Below are positions 1 to 11,184 of a stretch of DNA of 64,000 nt, piece by piece. The stretch covers positions 1,798,001-1,862,000 of the forward strand of contig JASGHM010000002.1 in the NCBI GenBank assembly GCA_047602365.1, in the 5' to 3' direction. Below the pieces are notes generated by a model that saw only the letters and a list, made by a program, of their open reading frames with translations, had not been told where the DNA came from and made no database searches. Every line of letters starts with the position of its first letter. Position 1 is the stretch's first letter. The DNA is from Piscinibacter sp047602365. GTDB lineage: Bacteria; Pseudomonadota; Gammaproteobacteria; Burkholderiales; Burkholderiaceae_C. The position numbers were made by a program, and so were the translations under genes.

Positions 1-2329
<2,329 letters not shown>

Positions 2330-2520
2330 GGTCCAACTCCCTGATCGTTGTTCGTTTTCGTCGACGCGATCTGGGCCACATCGCGTCGCGGCGATTCTGC
2401 GCAGGCGGCGCGCGGACGATGTGTCAAGTCGTGCCGCGGCGTGCGCACCGGTAACCGGCACCGTACAAAGATCGGCCCGACGGGCCGGGAGAAGCTCCGC
2501 GATGCGCCGCCCGCCGCGGC

Positions 2521-3333
2521 TCAGCGGCCGCGGAAGACCGGCGCCCGCCCTTCGAGGAAGGCGCGCGGACCTTCGCGCGCGTCCTCGGTCACCATCAGCA
2601 AGGCCTTGGCCTCGTCTTCCAGACGGAAGCCCTGGGCCTGGGGCAGTCCGCAGGCCTCGACGGCGACACGCTTGACGGCCTGCACGGCCAGCGGTGCGTT
2701 GGCAGCGATCTGCCGCGCCCGTTGCATCGCCCGTGGCAGCACGTCCTGCGCCGCGACCACCTCGTTGACCAGCCCGATGCGCAGCGCCTCCGCCGCGTCG
2801 ATGGGCTCGCCGGTCAGCATCAGCATCATCGCGTTCGCGTGGCCCACCTGCGCCGGCAGCCGCACCAGCGAGCCGGCGAAGGGGATGATGCCGCGCCGCA
2901 CCTCGGGCAGGCCGAAGCGCGCGTCGCACGAAGCGATGCGCAGGTCGGTGCCGAGCAGCAGTTCCATGCCGGCGGCCATGCAGTGCCCGTTGACCGCAGC
3001 GACCACCGGCTTGTGCAGCGGGAAGCCGCGCAGCGACGAGGCCTGCATCACCAGCGGGTCGGCGAGCAGGCGCCGGTCCCAGTCGTCCTGCGCGTCGCGC
3101 GCGCCGGTCATCAGCGGGATCGCCGTTTCGAGGTCGCCGCCGCTGCAGAAGGCCTGGTGCCCGCTGCCGGTCAGCACCAGCACGCGCACCTCCGCATCGG
3201 CGTTGGCCGCGACGATCGCATCGGCCAGCCGGCAGATCAGTTCGGGCGACAGCGCGTTGCGCCGCTGCGGCCGGTTCAGCGTCAGCAGCCGGATGCCGTC
3301 GACGGTCTCGCAGCGCAGGGGCAGCTCGCTCAT
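2521..3333 (-). CDS. Enoyl-CoA hydratase/isomerase family protein
   Basis: A 270-residue crotonase-fold protein. Visible family features are the oxyanion-hole segment CSGGDLE (about residue 68), the second loop NGHCMAAGMELLLGTDLRIA carrying the first catalytic Glu, and GLPEVRRGIIPFAG carrying the second. Members hydrate or isomerise acyl-CoA thioesters in the cytoplasm. Its ATG overlaps the stop codon of the upstream acyl-CoA synthetase (ATGA), so the two are translationally coupled and probably act on the same CoA-activated substrate. The start MSELPLRC follows the coupled stop; the longer open frame upstream is the other gene read out of frame. Physiological substrate not determinable. Confidence 0.88.
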   Translation of the reverse strand: MSELPLRCETVDGIRLLTLNRPQRRNALSPELICRLADAIVAANADAEVRVLVLTGSGHQAFCSGGDLETAIPLMTGARDAQDDWDRRLLADPLVMQASSLRGFPLHKPVVAAVNGHCMAAGMELLLGTDLRIASCDARFGLPEVRRGIIPFAGSLVRLPAQVGHANAMMLMLTGEPIDAAEALRIGLVNEVVAAQDVLPRAMQRARQIAANAPLAVQAVKRVAVEACGLPQAQGFRLEDEAKALLMVTEDAREGPRAFLEGRAPVFRGR

Positions 3334-5003
3334 CGTTGCAGCTCCCGGGTGGCGTCGAGCTCGGCAGCGATGCGCGCGCGCAGCTCGTACTTCTTGACCT
3401 TGCCGCTGGGCGTCAGCGGGAAGGCGTCGACGAAGCGGATGTACTTCGGCACCTTGTGGCGGGCGATGCGCTCCCGGCAGTAGGCGCGCAGCTCGTCCTC
3501 GCCGAGCGTGGCGCCTTCGGCCAGCTGCACACAGGCCACCGCCTCTTCGCCCATGTAGGGGTCGGGCACGCCGACCACCTGCGCCTGCCGCACCGCCGGG
3601 TGGCGCAGCAGGAAGTTCTCGATCTCCGCCGGGTAGAGGTTCTCGCCGCCGCGGATGATCATGTCCTTGATGCGACCGACGATGCGCACGTAGCCCTGCG
3701 CGTCGAGCGTGGCCAGGTCGCCGCTGTGCAGCCAGCCCTCGGCGTCGATCGCCTCGCGGGTGCGCTCCGGCATGCGGTAGTAGCCCTGGGTCAGCAGGTA
3801 ACCCCGGATGCACAGCTCGCCCGGCTGGCCCACCGGCGTCGGCTCGCCGTCCGGCCCGACCACCTTCAGCGCCGTGTGCGGCAAGGCCGTGCCGACGGTG
3901 GCGGACTTCAGCTCGAAGCTGTCGCCGGCGCGTGTGCCGGTGACCATCGGACTGCACTCGGTCATGCCGAAGCCGATGGTCGGCAAGGCGCCGAGCTCGG
4001 CGTGCATGCGCTCCATCAGCGGCACCGGGATCGAGGTGCCGCCGGTGATCAGGCCGCGCAGCGCCGAGGTGTCGAACTCGCGCGCGAGCTGGCGCGGGTG
4101 CTGCAGCATCGCGGTGAACATGGTCGGCACGGCCGAGATCACGGTGGCGCGCTCGTGGTGCAGCAGCTCGAGCATGGTCTCCGCGTCGAACGCGATCGCT
4201 TTCAGCAGCGTCGCGCCCTGGGCCACCACGCCGAGCAGTTCCATGATGCCGGCGGCGGTGTGGAACAGCGGCATCGCACTGGCCAGCCGGTCGTCCGCGT
4301 CGAGCCCTGCCCGGCCGGCGAAGAAGCGCGCGTTGTTGACGGCAGCACCGTGGCTGATCATCGCGCCCTTGGGCGTTCCGGTGGTACCGCTGGTGAACTG
4401 GATCTGGAACACGTCGCCGGCACCCACCGCCGCCTTGCGGGCCGCGAACGAAGCGTCGCTCACCGCCGCGCCACCCGCCTCAACCCCGGCCAGGTTCAGG
4501 AAACCCGGACGATCGGCCCCGTCCATCAGAACGCAATGAAGCAACGCGGGGTAGGCCGTGCGGTCCAGGGCCTGCACCATGTCCGCATAGGCATTGCCGC
4601 GGAACGCCTCGACGAGGAACAGCGCCTGCACATCCGCCTGGCGCAGCACATGGCCCAGCTCGTCGGCGCGGCTGTTGGTGTTGACCGTCACCAGCGTCGC
4701 GCCGATGGTCGCGCAGGCGAACTCGAGCACGATCCACTCGGGCAGGTTGGGCGCCAGCACCGCCACCTTGTCGCCATGCCCGATGCCCAGCTCGACCAGG
4801 CCCCGCGCCAGGCGTTCCACCCGGGCCAGCAGTTCGGCATAGGTCCAGCGCAGCTGACGCTCGGGCTGGTGGTAGACCAGCGCGAGGTGATCGGCACGTG
4901 CCCGCGCCTGCCGGGCCAGCAACTCGCCGACGCTCCAGTCGACCAGCGTTTCGCCGAAGCTCTCGGCGTTCCAGATCGACAGTCCGTCGCCCTGCATGGC
5001 CAT
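3330..5003 (-). CDS. AMP-dependent acyl-CoA synthetase/ligase
   Basis: A 557-residue ANL-superfamily adenylating enzyme of normal length. It contains the P-loop-like AMP motif TSGTTGTPKGAM (about residue 205), the adenine motif GFGMTECSP (about 345), the hinge motif GWLHSGDLA and GRIKDMIIRGGENLYP, and the C-terminal catalytic lysine motif TPSGKVKKYELR. It converts a carboxylic acid, ATP and CoA to acyl-CoA. A GGGGAGG Shine-Dalgarno precedes the ATG at 5003; an in-frame ATG two codons later is an alternative. It forms a two-gene operon with the enoyl-CoA hydratase and lies next to regulators and a Rieske oxygenase, suggesting aromatic or fatty acid catabolism (inference). Confidence 0.9.
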   Translation of the reverse strand: MAMQGDGLSIWNAESFGETLVDWSVGELLARQARARADHLALVYHQPERQLRWTYAELLARVERLARGLVELGIGHGDKVAVLAPNLPEWIVLEFACATIGATLVTVNTNSRADELGHVLRQADVQALFLVEAFRGNAYADMVQALDRTAYPALLHCVLMDGADRPGFLNLAGVEAGGAAVSDASFAARKAAVGAGDVFQIQFTSGTTGTPKGAMISHGAAVNNARFFAGRAGLDADDRLASAMPLFHTAAGIMELLGVVAQGATLLKAIAFDAETMLELLHHERATVISAVPTMFTAMLQHPRQLAREFDTSALRGLITGGTSIPVPLMERMHAELGALPTIGFGMTECSPMVTGTRAGDSFELKSATVGTALPHTALKVVGPDGEPTPVGQPGELCIRGYLLTQGYYRMPERTREAIDAEGWLHSGDLATLDAQGYVRIVGRIKDMIIRGGENLYPAEIENFLLRHPAVRQAQVVGVPDPYMGEEAVACVQLAEGATLGEDELRAYCRERIARHKVPKYIRFVDAFPLTPSGKVKKYELRARIAAELDATRELQR

Positions 5004-5110
5004 CGTGGCCTCCCCATCAGTCGTGGTCGAGACCGGCGCATGCTAGGCAGCGCTGCCTGCAGCGTCTGTCCTCCGCGGCGTCGACGGGGGAACCCGCGTC
5101 GGTGCGGACG

Positions 5111-5929
5111 TCAGTGGGGATCGAAGACGGCCTCGTTCATCAGCAGCGCGAACAGCTGACTGCGATGCTGCAGGCCGAGCCGCCGGAAGGCGCGATTGCG
5201 GTAGGTCTTCACCGTCAGCGGCGAGACGCCGATCTGCGCCGCGATGCCGTCGAAGGTCCAGCCGCGCAGCATGCCTTCGCAGACCTCGAGCTCGCGTGCG
5301 GTCAGCGCCGGGCAGCGGCGCTGCAGCGCGGCGCGCAGGTCGGCACCCGGGCCGCCGGCCGGCGCCGACGCGGCGACACACAAGGCATCGTGCTTGCGCA
5401 CCACCGCCAGCAGCGCGGCGGCGAGCGGTCCCAGCCGCGCCGCATCGTCGGCGGCGAAGCCCGGCTCGCCGGTGCAGCGGTAGAAGTTCACTGCCACCAC
5501 GTCACCACCGGGCTCGGGCGCCACCAGCGACAAGCGCTCGCGCAGCCCGTGGCGCTCGTAGATGGCCTGGCGGTGGTCGGCGGGCAGTTCCTCGGCGCGC
5601 CAGCGTGCCAGCGCGACCAGCGGCCCCTCGGCGAGCTCGCGCGAGCGGGTCAGCGAGTCGTCGCGGCGGTACAGGCCATCGCCGACGTAGGCATTCCAGC
5701 ACGACGGCCCGACATCGGTGCGGCCGAGGCCGCCCGAGGCGATCATCGTGGGCGCCGCGCCACGGCGCAGCCGGTAGCACGACCAGATGCCGGCCTGCAC
5801 CACGCGGTTCAGCTCGGCCAGTGCGCGGGTGCCGAAGTCCGGCTCGCCGATGCAGTCGACCAGCCTGGCGGCCGGGTCGGCGACCGGGACGCCGGCCGCG
5901 CCGCGTGATTCGATCAACCAGACGTTCAT
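5111..5929 (-). CDS. LuxR-family transcriptional regulator
   Basis: A 272-residue protein with a C-terminal LuxR-type HTH (about residues 205-260): LTARELEVCEGMLRGWTFDG, then IGVSPLTVKTYRNRAFRRLG. The N-terminal about 180 residues are a variable input domain without a recognised ligand motif. The start MNVWLIES has an AGGAGG Shine-Dalgarno and overlaps the stop of the upstream LysR gene by four bases (ATGA), so the two regulators are co-transcribed. Closely similar architecture is seen in the LuxR proteins at 58882-59700 and 62187-62960, each also beside Rieske oxygenase and substrate-binding genes. Confidence 0.87.
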   Translation of the reverse strand: MNVWLIESRGAAGVPVADPAARLVDCIGEPDFGTRALAELNRVVQAGIWSCYRLRRGAAPTMIASGGLGRTDVGPSCWNAYVGDGLYRRDDSLTRSRELAEGPLVALARWRAEELPADHRQAIYERHGLRERLSLVAPEPGGDVVAVNFYRCTGEPGFAADDAARLGPLAAALLAVVRKHDALCVAASAPAGGPGADLRAALQRRCPALTARELEVCEGMLRGWTFDGIAAQIGVSPLTVKTYRNRAFRRLGLQHRSQLFALLMNEAVFDPH

Positions 5930-6903
5930 GCCCGCCTCCTGCGCATCTCGCGGCCGTACAGCTCGGCTTCGATGCCGACCCACTCGTCGGTCGCGTCGTT
6001 GAACAGCGCGGCGACGCAGCCACGCAGCCAGACGCTGCGCGGATCATGGTGGAACAGGCGATGCCAGTGCTGCTGCACCGAGAAGGTCGGCGGCTTGAAC
6101 GGCAGCGGCATCAGCTCCACGGTGCCCAGCCGTGCGAAGCGGGCGCCGGTGGCCAGCGGGATCGTCGCCAGCAGGTCGGTCTCCTCGACGATGGCCGGCA
6201 GGCTCAGGTGGTGCGGCGTGCTCAGCACGATGCGGCGCTCGATGCCGCGGCGCTGCAGGAACTGCTCGAACAGCAGGTTGCTGCGCGCCGGCGAGCTGAC
6301 CACCGCGTGGCCCGCCGCCGCATAGGCCGCCTCGCTCAGCCGCTTGCCGGCCAGCGGGTGGCCGCGGCGCATCATGCAGGCGTAGGTGTGCGTGTACAGG
6401 CGCTGCTGGAAGAAGGCCTGCGCGCCCAGGTCGGGAAAGTAGCCCAGCGCAAGATCGACCGCGCCCGACTCCATCGCCGCCGGCAGCGCTTCGGGCGGCA
6501 TCGGCCCGCAGCTCACGCGCACCTGCGGCGCGTGCTGCTCGAGGTGGCGCAGCAGGCGCGGCATGAAGACGATCTCGGCCACGTCGGCCATCGCCAGCCT
6601 GAACTCGGTGCGCGCGCTCGCCGGGTCGAACACCGGCTGCTCGAGGATGCCGTCCTGCACCTGGTCGAGCACCTGCTGCGCGGTCTGGATCATGCGCCGT
6701 GCACGCGGCGTCGGCTCCATGCCCAGCGGCGTGCGCACGAACAACGCGTCGCCGAACTGCTGGCGCAGCCGAGCCAGCGCGGTGCTGAAACCCGACTGGC
6801 TCATGTCCAGCGCATCGGCGGCGCGCGTCACGCTGCGGCTGCCGTCGAGCGCCACCAGCACGCGCAGCAGGTTGAGGTCGAAGCCGGTCTCTATCGTTTT
6901 CAC
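5926..6903 (-). CDS. LysR-family transcriptional regulator
   Basis: A 325-residue LTTR. The N-terminal winged helix is clear (FDLNLLRVLVALDGSRSVTR, AADALDMSQSGFSTALARLR, FGDALFVRTPLGMEPT), followed by a substrate-binding co-inducer domain to the end. The start is a GTG (MKTIETGFDLNLL). It is divergent from the VanA-like Rieske oxygenase at 7008, with only about 100 bp between them, the classical LTTR arrangement; control of that oxygenase and of the following substrate-binding gene is inferred. A perfect 6-bp inverted repeat straddles its start codon. Confidence 0.9.
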   Translation of the reverse strand: MKTIETGFDLNLLRVLVALDGSRSVTRAADALDMSQSGFSTALARLRQQFGDALFVRTPLGMEPTPRARRMIQTAQQVLDQVQDGILEQPVFDPASARTEFRLAMADVAEIVFMPRLLRHLEQHAPQVRVSCGPMPPEALPAAMESGAVDLALGYFPDLGAQAFFQQRLYTHTYACMMRRGHPLAGKRLSEAAYAAAGHAVVSSPARSNLLFEQFLQRRGIERRIVLSTPHHLSLPAIVEETDLLATIPLATGARFARLGTVELMPLPFKPPTFSVQQHWHRLFHHDPRSVWLRGCVAALFNDATDEWVGIEAELYGREMRRRRA

Positions 6904-6910
6904 AGATAGA
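6890..6910. promoter_or_regulatory. Inverted repeat at lysR start (possible operator)
   Basis: TCTATC and GATAGA form a perfect 6-bp inverted repeat with a 9-base spacer containing the GTG start of the LysR gene. LysR proteins often bind short interrupted dyads in the divergent intergenic region, so autoregulation is possible. Only the dyad is seen; function is inferred. Confidence 0.35.
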
Positions 6911-7007
6911 GAGTCTCCACCGGATCGTATTGAACGACCAGCGGGGTCTCCCTAGAGTGCGCCGCAGCGCGGGCCCATGGCGGAGCCTGCCGTGCATGGA
7001 GACAAGG

Positions 7008-8069
7008 ATGTTCCTGAGGAACTGCTGGTACGTGGCCGCCTGGGATCACGAGCTGCTCGCCGACACGCTGCTCGAACGCACCGTGCTCGGCGAGTCGCTG
7101 CTGTTCTACCGCCGCGGCGACGGCTCGGCGGTGGCGATCGACAACCGCTGCCCGCACCGCCACGCGCCGCTGGCTATGGGCCGCAAGGAAGGCGACTCGG
7201 TGCGCTGCCTGTACCACGGCCTGCGCTACGACAGCAGCGGCCGGTGTGTCGAGATCCCGGGCCAGGAGGCGATCCCGGCCAAGCTGTGCGTGCGCGCCTA
7301 TCCGGTCGCCGAGCGCGGCCGCTGGGTCTGGGTCTGGATGGGTGATGCGTCGCTGGCCGACGAGGCGCTGATCCCCGACGCCTTCTCGCTGAAGCACCCC
7401 GAGTGGCGCTACCGGCCCGGCTACCTGCACTACGACGCCGACCACCGGCTGATCTGCGACAACCTGCTCGACTTCTCTCACCTGTCCTACGTGCACGAGA
7501 AGACGCTGGGCGGCTCGCCCAACATCGCGCAGGCCCGGCCGGTGGTGACGCGTCTGGCGCGCGGCGTGCAGGTCACGCGCGACGTGCGCGACACCGTGCC
7601 GGCGCCCTACCACGCGCGCCTCGGCGGCTTCAGCGGCAAGGTGAACCGGCGCTTCGCCTACGACTTCCTGGTGCCCGGCGTGCTGCTGATGCACGCCCAC
7701 GTGAAGCCGCACGACACGCCGGACGACGACATGAGCGGCGCGCTGCAGTTCCACAGCTGCCAGGCGCTGACGCCGGAGACCGCCGGCACGACGCACTACT
7801 TCTTCATGCAGGCGCACCGCTTCCGGCTTGACGACGCGACGATCACCGAATCGATCTACCAGAGCCTGTGCACGGCCTTCGCCGAAGACCGCCGGATCAT
7901 CGAGGCGCAGCAGCGCCTGATCGACCGCTCGGGCCCGGCGCCCATGCAGCCCATCGCGGCCGACCTGGCACTGGCGCAGTACCGCCGCATCGTCGATCAG
8001 CTGATCGCCGCCGAGCGCCCCGAGACCGGCCGCACGCCCATCGCCCTCCATCCCGTCGAACACGAGTGA
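7008..8069 (+). CDS. Aromatic ring-demethylating/hydroxylating Rieske oxygenase (VanA-like)
   Basis: A 353-residue oxygenase subunit. The Rieske [2Fe-2S] site is CPHRHAPL (C-x-H) and CLYHGLRYD (C-x2-H). The mononuclear iron region shows DNLLDFSHLSYVHEKTLGG with Asn/Asp/His ligands as in vanillate O-demethylase VanA, and MFLRNCWYVAAWDHE is the typical VanA-type N-terminus. The start at 7008 is preceded by GGAGA; an in-frame ATG at 6996 overlaps that Shine-Dalgarno. It needs a reductase not encoded here. Probably regulated by the divergent LysR gene and co-transcribed with the following substrate-binding protein. The actual aromatic substrate is unknown. Confidence 0.88.
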   Translation: MFLRNCWYVAAWDHELLADTLLERTVLGESLLFYRRGDGSAVAIDNRCPHRHAPLAMGRKEGDSVRCLYHGLRYDSSGRCVEIPGQEAIPAKLCVRAYPVAERGRWVWVWMGDASLADEALIPDAFSLKHPEWRYRPGYLHYDADHRLICDNLLDFSHLSYVHEKTLGGSPNIAQARPVVTRLARGVQVTRDVRDTVPAPYHARLGGFSGKVNRRFAYDFLVPGVLLMHAHVKPHDTPDDDMSGALQFHSCQALTPETAGTTHYFFMQAHRFRLDDATITESIYQSLCTAFAEDRRIIEAQQRLIDRSGPAPMQPIAADLALAQYRRIVDQLIAAERPETGRTPIALHPVEHE

Positions 8070-8074
8070 ACCCC

Positions 8075-9214
8075 ATGCACAAGCCTCTTGCCGCGGCGGC
8101 GCTGGCCGCCCTCTCCCTCCTCGCCATGCCCGCGGCCCGCGCGGAGATCGTCATCGGTGTCAGCTTCTCGCAGACCGGGCCGGCGGCGGCGCTGGGCATC
8201 GCGCCGCGCAACACCATCCAGCTCTTCCCCGAACAGATCGGCGGCGAGAAGCTGCGCTTCGTCGTGCTCGACGACGCCACCGACCCGACCAGCGCGGCGA
8301 GGAACGCGCGCCGCTTCGTCAGCGAGGACAAGGTCGACCTGATCATCGGCTCGACCGCCAGCCCGCCGGCGATCGCCATCGCCGAGGTGGCGCGCGAGGC
8401 CGAGACGGTGCAGCTCGTCGGCGCGCCGATCGAGCTGCCGGCCGGGCGCGACGGCTTCACCTTCCGGCTGCCGCAGGGCATCGCGCTGATGGCCGAGGGC
8501 ACGGTCGAGCACATGAAGAGTGCCGGCGCGAAGAGCTTCGCCTTCCTCGGCTACACCGACGCCTACGGCGAGAGCTGGCTGCGCGACATGAGCCGCTACG
8601 CCGCGCCGGCCGGGCTGAAGCTCACCGGCACCGAACGTTTCGCGCGCACCGACACGGCGGTGACTGCGCAGGCGCTGAAGATCGTCGCCGGCAACCCCGA
8701 CGCGGTGCTGGTCGTCGCCTCGGGCAGCGGCGCGGTGATGCCGCAGAAGGCGCTGCTCGAGCGCGGCTACAAGGGCCGCATCTACCAGACCTACAGCGCC
8801 GTCGCCCCCGACCTGCTGCGCATGGGCGGCAAGGATGTCGACGGCACCTTCGGCCTGTCCGGCCCGGCAGTGGCGGCCGACCAGCTGCCCGACAGCCACC
8901 CGTCGAAGAAGGTCGCGCTCGAGTTCATCCAGCTCTACGAGGCGAAGTTCGGCGCCGGCAGCTACAACCAGTTCGCCGCCAACATCTGGGGCGCCCGGCT
9001 GCTGCTCGACAAGGCGATCCCGATCGCGCTGAAGTCGGCGAAGCCGGGAACGCGCGAGTTCCGCCTGGCCCTCAAGCAGGCGCTGGAGACCATGGGCGAG
9101 GTGGTGGTGCCGCAGGGCGTGCTGAAGTATTCGGCCACCGACCACTTCGGCTACGACGCCCGCGCGCGCTTCGTGCTGTCGGCCCAGGACGGCCACTGGC
9201 GCGCGCTGAAGTAG
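8075..9214 (+). CDS. ABC transporter substrate-binding protein (branched-chain/aromatic type)
   Basis: A 379-residue periplasmic binding protein of fold type I (LivK-like). A signal peptide (MHKPLAAAALAALSLLAMPA, cleavage after ARA) is followed by EIVIGVSFSQTGPAAALGI, the family signature, and DKVDLIIGSTASPPAIAIAE. It starts six bases after the Rieske gene stop, so it is in the same operon; no permease or ATPase genes follow. By context it should bind an aromatic acid or an amino-acid-like ligand. It is clearly related (same motifs, same length) to the protein encoded at 60874-62052 on the other side of the nif cluster. Confidence 0.88.
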   Translation: MHKPLAAAALAALSLLAMPAARAEIVIGVSFSQTGPAAALGIAPRNTIQLFPEQIGGEKLRFVVLDDATDPTSAARNARRFVSEDKVDLIIGSTASPPAIAIAEVAREAETVQLVGAPIELPAGRDGFTFRLPQGIALMAEGTVEHMKSAGAKSFAFLGYTDAYGESWLRDMSRYAAPAGLKLTGTERFARTDTAVTAQALKIVAGNPDAVLVVASGSGAVMPQKALLERGYKGRIYQTYSAVAPDLLRMGGKDVDGTFGLSGPAVAADQLPDSHPSKKVALEFIQLYEAKFGAGSYNQFAANIWGARLLLDKAIPIALKSAKPGTREFRLALKQALETMGEVVVPQGVLKYSATDHFGYDARARFVLSAQDGHWRALK

Positions 9215-9250
9215 AGACCGCGCAGGCCGTCCGCTGGCTGCTGTCTCGTT

Positions 9251-9266
9251 TGTCGCAAAGGGCACA
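9251..9266 (+). promoter_or_regulatory. NifA upstream activator site of nifB
   Basis: TGTCGCAAAGGGCACA is a perfect TGT-N10-ACA NifA-binding sequence about 56 bp before the -24 element, the normal distance for enhancer-dependent activation. Confidence 0.8.
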
Positions 9267-9291
9267 GCGCAGGGTGCTCGGCTCGACGCGC

Positions 9292-9304
9292 TAAGTCCCT
9301 GATT
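9292..9304. promoter_or_regulatory. Putative IHF site, nifB promoter
   Basis: TAAGTCCCTGATT matches 12 of 13 positions of the IHF consensus read on the opposite strand (YAANNNNTTGATW). It lies between the NifA site and the sigma-54 promoter, where IHF bends DNA in nif promoters. Confidence 0.5.
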
Positions 9305-9321
9305 CACAAGGGATCGAGCAC

Positions 9322-9337
9322 TGGCACGGCTCTCGCA
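9322..9337 (+). promoter_or_regulatory. Sigma-54 (-24/-12) promoter of nifB
   Basis: TGGCACGGCTCTCGCA carries the invariant GG (9323-9324) and GC (9335-9336) dinucleotides at the required spacing. It is 40 bp upstream of the nifB ATG and downstream of a perfect NifA site. Confidence 0.85.
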
Positions 9338-9377
9338 ATGGTGGCCTCGCAACCACCACGCGACGAAGGCCTGCGCC

Positions 9378-10958
9378 ATGAGCAACACAGCATTCGTATC
9401 GATCGGCGATCTCAAGCGCGGTCGCCAGGCACTGAGCCCGGTCGCCCAGATCCTCGAGACCGCCGCCTCCGGCGGATGTTCGACCAGTGGCGGCGCCGGC
9501 AAGGCGAGCTGCGGTTCGTCGGGCGGCCCCGACGACATGCCGGCGGAGATCTGGGAGAAGGTGAAGAACCATCCCTGCTACTCCGAGGAGGCGCATCACC
9601 ACTATGCGCGCATGCACGTCGCCGTCGCGCCGGCGTGCAACATCCAGTGCAACTACTGCAATCGCAAGTACGACTGCAGCAACGAGAGCCGCCCTGGCGT
9701 GGTCAGCCAGAAGCTGACGCCCGATCAGGCGGTGAAGAAGGTCGTCGCGGTGGCCAGCGAGATCCCGCAGATGACGGTGCTGGGCATCGCCGGCCCCGGC
9801 GATGCGCTGGCCAACCCGAAGAAGACCTTCGAGACTTTCCGCATGCTCCAGGAGCAGGCGCCCGACATCAAGCTGTGCCTGTCGACCAACGGCCTGGCGT
9901 TGCCGCAGATGGTCGACGAGATCTGCAAGTACAACATCGACCACGTCACCATCACCATCAACATGGTGGACCCGGCGGTGGGCGAGAAGATCTACCCGTG
10001 GATCTTCTGGGACCACCGGCGCGTGACCGGCCGCGAAGCCGCCGAGATCCTGCACCGCCAGCAGATGCTGGGCCTGGAGATGCTCACCGCGCGCGGCGTG
10101 CTCACCAAGATCAACTCGGTGCTGATCCCGGGCATCAACGACGAGCATCTCTACGAGGTGAACCGCGAGGTGAAGAAGCGCGGCGCCTTCCTGCACAACA
10201 TCATGCCGCTGATCAGCGAGGCCGAGCACGGCACGGTGTTCGGCCTGACCGGCCAGCGCGGGCCGACCGCGCAGGAGCTGAAGGCGGTGCAGGACGCGTG
10301 CATGGGCGGCGCCAACCTGATGCGCCACTGCCGGCAATGCCGCGCCGATGCGGTCGGCCTGCTCGGTGAGGACCGCAGCGACGAGTTCACGCTCGACAAG
10401 ATCGACCAGATGGAGGTCGTCTACGACCTCGACAAGCGCCGCGCCTACCAGGAGAAGGTGGAAGCCGAGCGCCAGGCCCAGCACGAGGCCAAGGTCGCAG
10501 CCCTGGATGCGGCTGCCGCCGACGACGGCGTCGACGCCGACATGAAGGTGCTGGTGGCCGTCGCCACCGAAGGCCACGGCAAGGTCAACCAGCACTTCGG
10601 CCATGCCACCGAGTTCCAGATCTTCGAGGTCTCGAAGTCGGAAGCGCTGTTCGTCGGCCACCGCCGTGTCGACCTCTACTGCCAGGGCGGCTACGGCGAG
10701 GACGAGCAGCTGCCGTCCATCGTCGGCGCGATCAACGACTGCCACGCGGTGCTGGTCTCGAAGATCGGCGCCTGCCCGCGCGACGAGCTGAAGGCGGCCG
10801 GCATCGAGCCGGTCGACGAGTACGCGCACGAGTTCATCGAGAAGGCCGCACTGTCGTGGTTCGCGCAGTACCGCGAGCGCATCGCCCGCGGCGAGATCGT
10901 TCACCAGCCGCGCGGCGACGCGCGCATCCGCCAGGGCGCGTTCACCGCCGCCGCCTAG
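9378..10958 (+). CDS. nifB: Nitrogenase cofactor biosynthesis protein NifB
   Basis: A 526-residue radical SAM enzyme that fuses two [4Fe-4S] clusters and inserts a carbide to make NifB-co, the FeMo-co core. The SAM-binding motif CNIQCNYC is at residues 87-94, followed by KYDC, and HCRQCRADAVG lies in the central domain. The C-terminal about 120 residues (from VLVAVATEGHGKVNQHFGHA) form the NifX/NafY-like domain found in fused NifB proteins. It heads a long operon running to about 17854 under a sigma-54/NifA promoter. The N-terminal Cys-rich SGGCSTSGGAGKASCGSSGG region is typical. Confidence 0.98.
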   Translation: MSNTAFVSIGDLKRGRQALSPVAQILETAASGGCSTSGGAGKASCGSSGGPDDMPAEIWEKVKNHPCYSEEAHHHYARMHVAVAPACNIQCNYCNRKYDCSNESRPGVVSQKLTPDQAVKKVVAVASEIPQMTVLGIAGPGDALANPKKTFETFRMLQEQAPDIKLCLSTNGLALPQMVDEICKYNIDHVTITINMVDPAVGEKIYPWIFWDHRRVTGREAAEILHRQQMLGLEMLTARGVLTKINSVLIPGINDEHLYEVNREVKKRGAFLHNIMPLISEAEHGTVFGLTGQRGPTAQELKAVQDACMGGANLMRHCRQCRADAVGLLGEDRSDEFTLDKIDQMEVVYDLDKRRAYQEKVEAERQAQHEAKVAALDAAAADDGVDADMKVLVAVATEGHGKVNQHFGHATEFQIFEVSKSEALFVGHRRVDLYCQGGYGEDEQLPSIVGAINDCHAVLVSKIGACPRDELKAAGIEPVDEYAHEFIEKAALSWFAQYRERIARGEIVHQPRGDARIRQGAFTAAA

Positions 10959-10987
10959 CCCACCCCGTCAGTGAAAAGGAGACCGTC

Positions 10988-11182
10988 ATGGCCCTGAAGA
11001 TCATCGCCTCCATGTGCACCGGCTGCTCGGCCTGCGAGCCCGAGTGCCCCAACGTCGCCATCCGCGAGAAGGGCGGTACCTTCATCATCGACCCGGCCAA
11101 GTGCACCGAGTGCGAAGGCCACTTCGACGCGCCGCAGTGCATCGCGGTGTGCCCGGTCGACGGCTGCATCAAGAAGGTCTGA
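10988..11182 (+). CDS. 2[4Fe-4S] ferredoxin (FdxN-like)
   Basis: A 64-residue bacterial-type ferredoxin. First cluster motif CTGCSACEPECP (C-x2-C-x2-C-x3-C); second CTECEGHFDAPQCIAVCP (C-x2-C-x8-C-x3-C), the expanded spacing seen in nif-linked ferredoxins encoded after nifB. In other diazotrophs FdxN donates electrons to NifB; that role is inferred here from position. An AAGGAGA Shine-Dalgarno precedes the ATG, and the next gene begins two bases after its stop. Confidence 0.93.
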   Translation: MALKIIASMCTGCSACEPECPNVAIREKGGTFIIDPAKCTECEGHFDAPQCIAVCPVDGCIKKV

Positions 11183-11184
11183 CC